Positions 1 through 9,700 of a stretch of 24,597 nucleotides of DNA are shown piece by piece. The stretch spans positions 1 to 24,597 of the forward strand of contig JAJKFJ010002959.1 in the NCBI GenBank assembly GCA_027382625.1, read 5' to 3'. The position numbers were made by a program, and so were the translations under genes. The stretch's first letter is position 1, and each line of letters starts with the position of its first letter. Under the pieces are notes generated by a model. That model was not told the DNA's origin, made no database searches, and was given only the letters and a program-made list of their open reading frames with translations. The DNA comes from Tetmemena sp. SeJ-2015 (taxonomy: Eukaryota; Ciliophora; Spirotrichea; Sporadotrichida; Oxytrichidae).

Positions 1-2
1 TC

Positions 3-2896
3 GAATTTGCGACTGACGAAAATAGTTGCCAATTTGCTCTGCAGCCTTGTAAATATTATAAGAAAGTATTAATAAATATTGTAAATAAATGGGGAGCCCT
101 ACTCTCAAACTTATCGCACACTATATTATCTAATAAAATATAGTAAGGTTCTACGATTTTGTGGAAGCCTTTGATGTCCCCTAGATAACTATAATAACTC
201 AATCCCAGATTAATTTATAATTTTTTTGACCATACCACTGATTTTTACAATACTAAAGTTGTCTACAGTCTTTAAAAATTGAAAAAAGTCCAAGTATAGA
301 TGATAAAGGAGGAAGCTACTCAATTACTCTCATAGCTAAGTCTAAGTCAACTGGGTTGAAGTATTACCTAAGCTATATGCTTCTTGTCATTCCTTAAGTT
401 CCAGAGTAAGAGAGTGATCCCTCCGAACCGGTAGGAGACGGCACAGAAATAACAAATTATGTTATTTTTAAATTGACTTCCTTAAGTACAAGTATTTCAA
501 GTCTTCCTCGCCCTTGAGCGCATAAATGGGACCCATAAATAGTTCTTAAATTCAATTTAAAATACAATTTCACATTTTTATAGATATGGAGGATTCACAT
601 TAACATTCAATGACACTCTTTTGCAGCCCAAGAACGCATCAGTGATAGTAGAAGCGCTTGCTTTAAAATTTTCAGTAATAAATGGAGCCACTCAACAAGT
701 TAACGCAAAAGTGCAATCGGTAACAGGTTACGAGGTTCTTAACTTTGGCAAGAGATCAATCGATATTTAAGTCACTTTTTCAAATTTATTTTTGTTTAAT
801 TAAAATCCTAAAGCCATCTCGCAACTCGTAAAATATCTTTTCTATATAGTATATTTAAGTAAATTAGTTTCCCTAAAATCTATTAATTTTTAATATAGAT
901 TTAACTCTCAGTAACGATAATTTGAGTTGATTTAATATTTCAGTTTAGCAATCAGACTAATTGCAGTGTAGCTTTGCCAAGAACTATTACTTTATTAACT
1001 ACAAGATCAACATATTTATAGAGTGTGATAAGTTTTTATATTATTAGATTAACTCCATAGTTGAGCCTTAGTTGACTCTGAAGAAATCTATTCCTACTTA
1101 ATTCCTGAACACAAGTAAGCCTTACTCTTTTTCTTAATTTACGATAGCTGCAATAAAATATGATAAATAAATTATCAATGGCGTTTTTGGGGAGCAGTGC
1201 TTCCGCGGCATCCCAAACACTCACTTACACTATAGTAATCAATCTATTAAAAATTATTCAATATTATGACAAATCTGTTCTTGCAATTGTTCATGAAGTT
1301 CTCTATGAAGCTATTTTATAGATAGAAAAATTATTTAAATGTTTTGACTAATGTGGAGGATGATGTCTTTGATGAATCTGATAGTGAGTCTAAGTCTTTT
1401 TAACGTGAGACTGCCTGGAAACGTCATAGCCTGCTTTGACGCACTGATAGGAATATCTCAAATGCAGCTTATAGATAAAAATACCATCAAGTCTTGGCTT
1501 AATGAGAAGTAATCTTAAAATAAAATTCTATAGATAATCTGGTAGTGACAGTTCTAGTGACAGTGATGGCTCTGGAGGCTCCTTCAGCAGTTCCAACTTA
1601 GTGTCTAATATGGGTTTCGCATTCATCGCAATCATAGCGATGCTAGTTATTATTCTCATCTTAGTAATTATGATCAAACTTCTTGCCAAATATCATCTGT
1701 AAGTTCTATCAATTTAAAACTTTTTTTCTAATTACTCATTTTAGCTTGAAAAAGATTTTTGATCTCCTCAAGTAAAAGTTGATGTAAAAATATAGCATTT
1801 AAACCCACTTTAAAATTGATGTTCAGCAGTTTCATCAGAACTTATCAGTAAGGTTATCTCAATTATAAATTTAATTTTGCAGTGACTTCAAGCTACACCA
1901 TTTCTCAAGTAATTTACTAAAGAATGACTTTATATAGCTCAATACTGGCTTACAAGAGTATAATTTAAATTTTATCATGACTTATTGCTTTAAAGAGGTA
2001 GATGTAATGAGCTTGGTAATTAAAAATTAAATTTCAACCGTATTGCTCGTCCTTGTCTATATGACTCCTGTCCTCACTATATTTTTCCTATATCGCAATA
2101 AGAATGAAGTTTCCAAGCCTCACTTTTAATAAAAGTTTGGTTCCTTTTATCTTGGAATAGATCTTTCCAATCCTTTTATTATCGTAAATAATAAGATCAT
2201 ATTAAATGTATTTTCTAATATGGAACTGCATGCTATATTTTCTTCGCTGACTAATCTATGCAGCCGCAATCATACTGTACATTAACAACCCCCTTCTGTA
2301 GCTGAGTTCTTAAACTTTTTTTACTTTGGGAACTGTGTATCTGAATTTGGCGTTCATGCATCTTGACACCTGGGGGACAAACGTGATAGAGATTCATAAT
2401 GAAATCTGCTACTACTTTATTGTGCTACTCATGTATTCACTCTGTGATTATGTCACAGACATCGATCTTAGATACAATATCAAATTATTAAAGTGCTTGC
2501 TCTTTTAATATTGGGTGGGTGATTAGCTTCATCACTCTCTATTTCTTTGCAGTGAATATCATGGTGTTATTTGGAGGCATGTTTTACAATCTTTGCTCTG
2601 CTCTCCTTATGAAAGTGAGAAGGTATTGCAACAGAAGGCGTTTGAGAAAAGCTTAGGAGGAGGCTGAAATTATGAAAAGTATTATGGATGATCCGAGTAT
2701 GGCCCACATATAAGCTTAACTTACAGATGGAGGAGATATTTTCACTAATTTAGACAATACTTTAAACAGAACATAGAATCTGACTCAAGATGAGAGCAAT
2801 GAGAATTGCTTGATTTAACCAACTCATCATAAGAGAGTCAAAAAGAAAGATTTGCTTTTTATTTTAACTTTTATGAATTTAATTTACCTGCTTTGA
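3..2896 (+). CDS. Large multi-pass surface protein of ciliate type, 3' part (broken by IESs and introns)
   Basis: The gene enters from the left edge and ends at TGA 2894-2896. Coding blocks are visible at about 3-60 (ATDENSCQFALQPCKYY), 301-460 (GSYSITLIAKSKSTGLKYY), 577-780 (GFTLTFNDTLLQPKNASVIV), 1370-1509, 1535-1698, 1745-2183 and 2264-2893. The 5' blocks look extracellular and partly cysteine-bearing. From about 1610 onward there are several hydrophobic segments (AFIAIIAMLVIILILVIMIK; LLVLVYMTPVLTIFFLY; AAAIILYI; GWVISFITLYFFAVNIMVLF), followed by a basic and then Gln/Asn-rich cytoplasmic tail. Many TAA/TAG codons read as Gln. This layout, an extracellular region followed by a multi-TM C-terminus with a KFGSFYLGI-like block, recalls large ciliate membrane proteins of unknown role; that family link is from memory. 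Frame between about 780 and 1370 and around 2184-2263 is not resolved. Confidence 0.6.
1510..1534. other. IES, 25 nt, pointer TAATCT
   Basis: TAATCT at 1510-1515 and 1535-1540. Excision gives NEK-QSGSDSSSDSDG in frame. The same 25 nt also reads as a GT...AG intron (1509-1533), and both removals give the same protein, so IES versus intron is open. Confidence 0.65.
1699..1744 (+). other. Spliceosomal intron, 46 nt
   Basis: GTAAGT donor and TTTTAG acceptor. Splicing joins LLAKYHL to LKKIFDLLKQ in frame within the membrane protein. Confidence 0.7.
1779..1815. other. IES, 37 nt, pointer TTGATGT
   Basis: TTGATGT at 1779-1785 and 1816-1822. Excision changes frame and yields LLKQKLMFSSFIRTYH, which continues through the next intron. 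Confidence 0.75.
1848..1882 (+). other. Spliceosomal intron, 35 nt
   Basis: GTAAGG donor and TTTTGCAG acceptor. The join gives RTYHDFKLHHFSSNLLKND in frame. Confidence 0.7.
2476..2506. other. IES, 31 nt, pointer AATAT
   Basis: AATAT at 2476-2480 and 2507-2511. Excision joins DIDLRYN to IGWVISFITLYFF and restores a transmembrane segment. Confidence 0.8.
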
Positions 2897-3181
2897 GATT
2901 TATTGTGCATAAATTTATTTAAATAAGAAACTATTAAACTAGATTGCGCACCTTTTTTATAAAAATAAATTTTATCTATAAAACTAAAAAAATCGATTTA
3001 TGATAAATTATTAAAAAGATATAGGCAAGATTTCATAAAAAAGCCATAAGAAAAAGTAAAAGTAAAGAAAGCTGTGTTCTAAATATATTTTTATCATGTA
3101 CAAAGAACTCAAAATATAAAAAATATAAGTTCATTTTAAAGTGAAATATATAGAAGCTGTCATTTTAAGAATAATCCAAAC
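2897..3181. other. AT-rich intergenic spacer
   Basis: This stretch lies between the TGA of the surface-protein gene and the ATG at 3182. It is very AT-rich with A-runs. I see no coding frame, RNA gene or telomere-like G4T4 repeat. Confidence 0.5.
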
Positions 3182-3919
3182 ATGATAGCGAGACTTATAG
3201 GGAGTCAATCTAGCATGACCAAAAATAGGCATAAATTGTCGTCCCTTTTGTCAATGAAATAACTCGCGCCAATGAAAGTCTCTTCAAAAGGTTTAACAGA
3301 TAAAAATCTGGCAGTCATCGCACCTTATCTAGCTTTAATGACCAAGTCAATTTTAGAAAAGTTACTCCAATTGCTATATTCCACAAAAATAACTAATCAA
3401 ATTTTAACATTATTATTTTTATTGCTATGTAGGGGTTTATGAAGAAGCAGATGGAGTACTACGGATCCTTGAAAACTAACAACCCACCTCTAATAGTGGG
3501 TCCCTCTGCTCGCAGTAGCAAAAATACTCGATTAGAGATTGATCAACCCCATTTAATTTACAATGCTTGAATTCTATTTTAAATTTTATGAGTAGGACTT
3601 AATCTCAATTAAATAGGTCTATAAAGACTGCAGAATAAAACTAGCTTCCATTTGAGTTAGACTCTGAATAGAAAGCGCGGGCCAAGCTTCAAAACTTTGA
3701 ATTATTTGAGTCAATATAATTTAAGACGATGCTTTTTTACTTTTAAGATGAAGACGACGACGATCAAGTGATATAGAGACAGCGTCTATAGAACTAGATA
3801 ATTAAAACTAATATCCCAGCTTTTGGTTTGAATAATCAAGAACTACTTCCTCCCATATAATACTTGAAGGCCTAAAATTTAAATGCAACTTTATAAAATA
3901 AAGATTAATCATAATTTGA
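3182..3919 (+). CDS. Orphan basic protein, 174 aa after excision of three IESs
   Basis: The start is ATG 3182 (MIARLIGSQSSMTKNRHK) and the end is TGA 3917-3919. Removing three pointer-bounded inserts (86, 99 and 28 nt) leaves 522 coding bases, exactly 174 codons, with no TGA. The protein is Ser/Lys/Arg-rich, with blocks SSKGLTDKNLAVIAPYLALM, EKQMEYYGSLKTNNPPLIVG, DQPHLSQTLNRKRGPSFKTL and LRRRRSSDIETASIELDNQ. There are no membrane spans or signal peptide, and I do not recognise a family. The RRRRSSD stretch resembles a basophilic kinase site (inference). The last 35 or so residues are the least certain because they run into AT-rich DNA and could include an unrecognised IES. Confidence 0.55.
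3359..3444. other. IES, 86 nt, pointer AAG
   Basis: AAG at 3359-3361 and 3445-3447. Excision joins TKSILEK to QMEYYGSLKTNN and changes frame. The pointer is only 3 nt, so the exact edge is uncertain. Confidence 0.55.
3549..3647. other. IES, 99 nt, pointer CCATTT
   Basis: CCATTT at 3549-3554 and 3648-3653. The insert carries two in-frame TGA codons. Excision gives EIDQPHLSQTLNRKRG. Confidence 0.65.
3723..3750. other. IES, 28 nt, pointer AAGACGA
   Basis: AAGACGA at 3723-3729 and 3751-3757. Excision gives SQYNLRRRRSSDIETASIE. Confidence 0.6.
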
Positions 3920-4818
3920 ATGAATGCTATAGATTCTCGTAAGCTCACATAGCTAAAAAGCAGGTTAAAGAACTTTTGAAAATTCTCCACTTAATCTTTT
4001 ATCGATCAAAATACTAGTATTTAACATATAATTATCAAATCCCAAGTATCTAAAATATTAAATACGAAATTAATTATATTTTTTGTTCCAATCTTCAAAT
4101 TTTATTTTAATAAAGGAGTTTAATCAAAACAAATATTTTGAATTAATAAACCACCACTAAAAGTTTATATAAAACTCGAAGGCAAATATAATAATTTATA
4201 AATTTGATTTTTAGCTAAAAACTTTTATCTTTAGTCTTAAAGTTGTTATAACCTTAAATAAATTATTAATGCTTATTTTACTTAGAATGTGGATGCTTCA
4301 TCAGATTTCACTTTTTAACATTTTTGAAAAGCTCATATACTTCAATTCAAATTTTAAATTCAAGCTAAATTTAAATAGATGGAAAAATAAAATAACTTCC
4401 CAGTCAAAAGCTGAAAGGTCAGAGACTTTAGGTTAATGATTTAAAGTATCACTCTAAGAATGGCCTTCAAACATTTTTCTCTTTATTACATTAAAACGAA
4501 AATTTTTAATCTCCATTTCTTATTTCTAATCGCTAAAATAAAAAATATAAAGGCTAGTTTATAAGTATAGTTTTCATGATTTTAACAATAATTGCTCACA
4601 CACTCTCTAATACTTACTGCTTATTTATAATTTACCAAATATATTTGCAATAAATACTTTGGCATAATTGAGACCTGCTTTAAGATTATGAAAAAGAGGA
4701 TGTGCTTCGATCAAGATTTGAAGAAATAAAATTATCTAAAATTATATATGCATATATCCTACAATAGAATAGATGAAATTAAAGTAAAGGTTATCCCATC
4801 TCCTCCGGTTCTCTCACC
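3920..4818. other. AT-rich spacer, no gene seen
   Basis: About 900 bp of very AT-rich DNA between two convergent genes. Short open frames exist on both strands but have repetitive, low-complexity composition and no recognisable family. No transposon ends, RNA genes or telomeric repeats were seen. Confidence 0.5.
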
Positions 4819-6058
4819 TCAGTACGGCCTATCGAAGAAATAAGCATGCAAAACTTTAGTGTAGAGAACAAATGCTAGAGCTTAAAATACCGATACCACT
4901 AGAAGCCACATGTATAACCAAAGTGCATTCTTCTGCTTAGACAGAGTAATTGAGTCAGAATAGGTTAAGCTGCTAGAGTTGAGCGAGTTATTAGTAAGAG
5001 CATACACTATTATACAAGTTATCATTGCAAAAACTATCATAAAAGCGATTAAATCTACAAGCAGGTAACGCCACCAAAGCAACCGGCGAGCAAGTCCATC
5101 CATCTTAATGATAATCAGAAACACTATGTTGAGGATCAGATACATCAACAACACCACTTCGATGAATACAAAGTAGTAAGTCCAACTGTCAACTAGGGCT
5201 GAAGAATTGACAGCTATCAAGCAAGGGTGGACAGCAAGTACAACTGCTATCGCCACACAGTTAATGATAAGTAAGCCCCATGGGCGAGGAAGTTCTCTTT
5301 GAGTTTTCAGTTTGTCTTTGTAGTGCTTGTAAGAGTAAGGTCTTCCCTTTTCATCAAAGACTTTGCTCTTCTTGACTTTAGATTGAGCGCAGAGTACTCT
5401 ACAGCAACTAATTGGGCACTCAGCCTCAAGGTCTTTCTCTTGGAGGAAGCTAATTATGATATGAGCAACTATCTAAATGAAGTAGTATATTGGCATGAGG
5501 TAGAGCATCGCTTTAAGAAACGTGCCCCTTCTAGAAAGGACTGCATCTTAAGCAAATTATGGATAATCTCCTGAACACACTTAAGCTTCATACCTTGTCA
5601 GCCTGATTTAAAATTTTATGCATATAGTTAAACTTAAAACTTAGCCTGTAAACGAAAAGTACAACGATTGTTGCAATACCAAGGAACTCATTTAGCTGAA
5701 CGACTATGTACGCTATCCCCATTATCTTAGCTTTGAAGGAGTAGAAGATCATGCATAGAGCCCTGAAAGAGTCAATTAGATAGTAGGTGAAGATCAGTTA
5801 TAAAGGGATTCTAATTAGTTAAGCAGATGCAAATCTCGTCGTAGTATAGCCCATCTGTACGCTTCCTTTCGCAGCCCAGCATTCGACTCCAACCTCTACT
5901 GTGAATAGATTAATGGCAGCTATTATTGCAATGACAGTCGACACTATGAAGTAGCAAGAGTACTGAAAGAGGGTTATCCTTTCCAGTCCGCGATCAACTC
6001 TCTGCCTCACATCAAGTTTGTTAGCGATGTTTATCTCGCACTTGGTCCTTGCCTTCAT
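4819..6058 (-). CDS. Orphan multi-pass membrane protein, 396 aa
   Basis: Reads on the minus strand from ATG 6058-6056 (MKARTKCEINIANKLDVRQR) to TGA 4821-4819 (ends HAYFFDRPY). One 49-nt IES interrupts it; the remainder is 396 whole codons. In-frame TAA/TAG encode Gln. Hydrophobic segments: LFQYSCYFIVSTVIAIIAAI, MGIAYIVVQLNEFLGIATIV, AMLYLMPIYYFIQIVAHIII, WGLLIINCVAIAVVLAVHPC, YYFVFIEVVLLMYLILNIVF, YLLVDLIAFMIVFAMITCII and LWLYMWLLVVSVFQALAFVL, so about seven to eight spans. A hydrophilic loop has a cysteine cluster (CPISCCRVLCAQ) followed by a Lys-rich stretch. No signal peptide or known motif was recognised. The seven-helix count is suggestive but not evidence of a GPCR. Confidence 0.7.
5551..5599. 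other. IES, 49 nt, pointer GCT (minus-strand reading)
   Basis: AGC at 5551-5553 and 5600-5602. Removal joins MHKILNQA to QDAVLSRRGTFLKAMLYL and gives the frame shift needed to reach the downstream membrane spans. Other nearby cuts are possible because the pointer is only 3 nt. Confidence 0.5.
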
Positions 6059-6273
6059 TATTTCAATTTATAGTCATCCCACTTGAAGCCAATTTAATTT
6101 TATCACTCTAAATTTAGCCCACCAATCTTTAAAACCAATATTAAAGAAGAACACCTCAATCATTTTAATGCTCATGAAGTTATTATAGGTTTAAAAAAAG
6201 GATAAATAATTAATTCAAAGAAAGGGAGAGGGCGCATCCACTCAGAGTAACTAACTTTACAATCACTAAATTA

Positions 6274-6456
6274 ATGCTTGAGAATAACTACGACAAGACC
6301 AACTAGAACGCAGCCTTCGGTGATGGAGAGGCTTACAAACGCCAAGTTGAAGAGGCGAAGAAGAAACTTAGAAAACAGATCGCAGTGCTGATTGGACTTT
6401 CTTTCCTACTCTCGCTGGCTGTTTTTCTAATCTTTTTCTGGATCATCAAAGTTTGA
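6274..6456 (+). CDS. Small tail-anchored membrane protein, 60 aa
   Basis: ATG 6274 to TGA 6454-6456, with one internal TAG read as Gln, which is why a standard-code ORF search misses it. The first 35 residues are charged (QNAAFGDGEAYKRQVEEAKK). They are followed by a basic KKLRKQ and one hydrophobic span (VLIGLSFLLSLAVFLIFFW), ending IIKV. This is the topology of a tail-anchored protein with a short cytosolic head. No IES is needed. The codon pattern is like neighbouring genes. It is not assignable to a family; it could also be the last MDS of a larger gene, but the ATG and the spacing from both neighbours favour a separate small gene. Confidence 0.55.
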
Positions 6457-6746
6457 AAATTAAACTAAGCTTATCTATATGAGTTGATATTTATTTGAAG
6501 AGACTACTTAGCATATCGCTGTCTTGAAATTTAACTTATTCCTTATGAACTATCATCATCATTATCCTTAAAACGTTAAACTCTTTACTTAATTCCTAGT
6601 CTTGCTTTCAAATATCGTCCTCCTTGAATTAATCACTTTGAAATGTCTTTGAAAGTTTTTGACTGATTTAAAAATGTAAACTTCAATTGATATTATTTTT
6701 TATGATCAGAAGTTTGGAGACTTGGTGTATTTTATAATTATTTTTA

Positions 6747-9700
6747 ATGGACCTTGATTAGAAAGTTAATTAAAAAGCAAACTCTGAACAGCCGCCTCTT
6801 ATAGCCAACAGTCCACTCGAGTAAACTACTAGTGCTAATACTTCTAGTTTCGACAAACACTCAACTGGACTAAAATAATAAATTTTAAGTTCTTTCATAT
6901 ATGACTAATTAAGCTGGTGAGCATTGCTAAATAACAACAGCAGTAGCAAATTGAAAGCATGAGTCAAGCTACCACAGTCGACAGCAACGAATATGAGCAA
7001 TAAGAAATAATACTTCAATAAGAGTGTGTGTATATGATATGAGATGGTGAGCGACGAATTCGACTTTCAAGAGATTAAGCAGTCTCCGTAGTTTGGGATA
7101 AAGCGCTACAAGGACTCAGTTTACTTCGGCCACATCAAAGATAAAAAGAGATAGGGTAAGGGCGTCATGGTCTATCTAAATATCCAAGGCAGAGTCTACG
7201 AGGGAGATTGGGATAAAGACAAGAGAGAGGGTCGGCAAATATCATAGCATTTAATGTTTAAATTTATGGTCGAGGCTATGAGCGGTTCGCTAACGGAAAC
7301 ACTTAAAGTTTTATTTAACTTATCAGGGAGATTATGTGGATGGGAAAGCTGAAGGGAAAGGACTCTATACTTGGAAGAATCAAACCTTATTAGTTGAAAA
7401 TTATAATTATTAGAACGGAGAGACATACGATGGGGAATGGAAGTAGGGTACTAAGAATGGGTACGGGGTTTGGAAAGGAGTAAATGGGGAGTCCTACATC
7501 GGTTAGTGGAAAGATGGCAAGTCTGAGGGCTATGGAGTTCACCAGTGGAAGAACGGCGATAGGTATGAGGGTGAGTGGGTTGCCTGGCTGAGGCATGGCT
7601 ATGGAACTGACTTCTTTGTTGTAGTTGTAATTATATGTCTTATATATTTGTGAATGGTGACACCTATGTGGGCCAATATAAGTTAGGCAAGCCTGAGGGT
7701 TTCGGCCTGTACACTTGGAAGAATGGGAATACTTACCAAGGTATCTTCCATGGAGGACTAAAAAATGGAAAGGGCAAGTGGAAGAAGAAACCCTCGTAAT
7801 AGGCAGAAGATGAAGCAAAGAAAAATGGAAGTGGGCAAGTGAGGTGTAACTACTACGAGGGCGACTACGAATTCGATAAGAAGCACGGCTGGGGAATCTT
7901 CGAATGGGAGAGCGGCAATAAGTATCAAGGCTAGTATATTGACGATGAAAGAAACGGATTTGGCACTATGGAGAGTAAAGATAGTCACTCTCAATTTGTA
8001 TATTGATGGTTTATGGAGTGGATAGATGGTAGCATCTACAAAGGGCTTTGGGAAAATGGGATTCAACACGGCATTGGGTTGATGATTTTGCCAGATGGAA
8101 TTCGAAAAGCAGGCTTCTTCGACAAGAACATCTACAGGCAACAGCTGCATACTATTGAAAAGTTTGACGAAGAGATAATGAAACATTTAGAGAAGGGGGC
8201 TCAAGTGCCTGCAGAGTTCAGAGAAGAGGTTCTTGAATTCCTTAATGACTATTCAAATGTATTGTTAACGTCAGGTAAATGAGAGAGAACCTTAGATCAG
8301 ACTTTCACCAGATCCTCTGATAAAGGATAGCAGCATACAGCAATTTGGAAACTATGAGGACATGGACAGGAGCATTAAGGATCCTCTAACGTAGGGATAG
8401 ACCTCGATGAAGTTAAATTAGGCTCGTTCAGATTAAGAGGAGGAGTTAGATGTCACTTTCAAGCATGCAGAGAGGGAAGACTCTAATGATGAGCAAGCCT
8501 ATAACATCAAGTAGTCTGAGAGCGAAGAAGAGAAAGAAGACACTCAACAACCTAAAATCATGGAAACTCTCCCTCAGTATGAGTCAAATATTAAAGTTCT
8601 TTAAATATTCTCATTGAAGTCAAGAATGGAAAAATCTATAGCCACTCAAGAACTGCTAACAAATCAAAGCGTGATTCCTTAAAAAGAAACTCAAAATATG
8701 CCAGAGTTAAAGCAAGTAACCACTCCTTTGCTTTACAAGTAAAATGGTTATTTATTTATTGGTCCCTCAAGAGCTCAGCCCTTGCCTCAACCTGACTCTC
8801 AGTTGTCTAATTTCATGCAGCTGAACAGCTACAACGATGAAGACTTAAACTACAGTTCAGGAGATAACCCCTTTCCAGTTCTTGGGAAGAAGCCTTTTTT
8901 AATGAATAATATCTTATCATTAATTGCCTTACAATAAGACTGAGACACAATCTATACTGAATCCACCTCCAAAGCGCTTCATAGAGGTCTCTCCTGAGGA
9001 GCCAAGTCAATTTAACACAAACATCTTTCCTCAGATCTCAAAACTTAGTGATAGATCCTCTTTCATTTAGAGCCCTTAAACGTTGTTCATTTTCTTAATT
9101 AGAAGCCTGCCAGATATTAAACCAGAGAGAAAAACTGAGAGGCCTGCTGATCAAGGTAACAAAGGAAAGCCTCTCGATAGAGTAAGAAAGATCCCTTATC
9201 CTCAGCCGATGAGCATAGTCATGAATGAATACACCTCTTCACATCCAAGTGATTTAATTTCATTTTCTTTAGATTTGTAAAGCGGTTTTCATAAACTCTT
9301 ACTAATTAGTATCTTTTCTAAGTTTAGAGCCAGCGAGTGATGCCTCATCCTGCGAGAGTCAGCCCTAAGGTAAATTCCCAAGCTGACCAAATGAAAATGC
9401 CTAAAATTAAGTACAAGCCAAAGGGATTAAACCAGAGTGAGATCCTGCGAGAGAGCCCAAAGAGACTGAAGTATATGGACTTCGATATGATCCCTAAGAA
9501 GAGGACTTTAAAGGCAGCACCCATTTTTCAAAACGACAGGTCGAATTCACTGGGCAGGCCAAAAATAGATTGATAAGTTTTAATCTCTTTATATTTTGTG
9601 CCCTCAATCTAATAGTAGAGATTCTAACAATCCCCTAAGTCTATGATACAACAGTCTATAAACTAAGTTGTATCTTCTTATATATTTAAGTCTATTGTAA

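Noticed and set aside
5299..5574. Plus-strand 91-codon ORF
   Set aside because: Antisense shadow of the membrane protein gene on the minus strand, whose codons and hydrophobic segments are continuous here.
7196..8186. Minus-strand ORFs opposite the MORN gene
   Set aside because: Antisense of MORN repeats; the plus strand carries the conserved consensus.
8586..8609. AAATATT direct repeat as a 17-nt IES in the MORN tail
   Set aside because: Removal also gives an open frame for a while but would need a second compensating change; the unbroken frame runs from 8276 to 8886. Left as a possible alternative.
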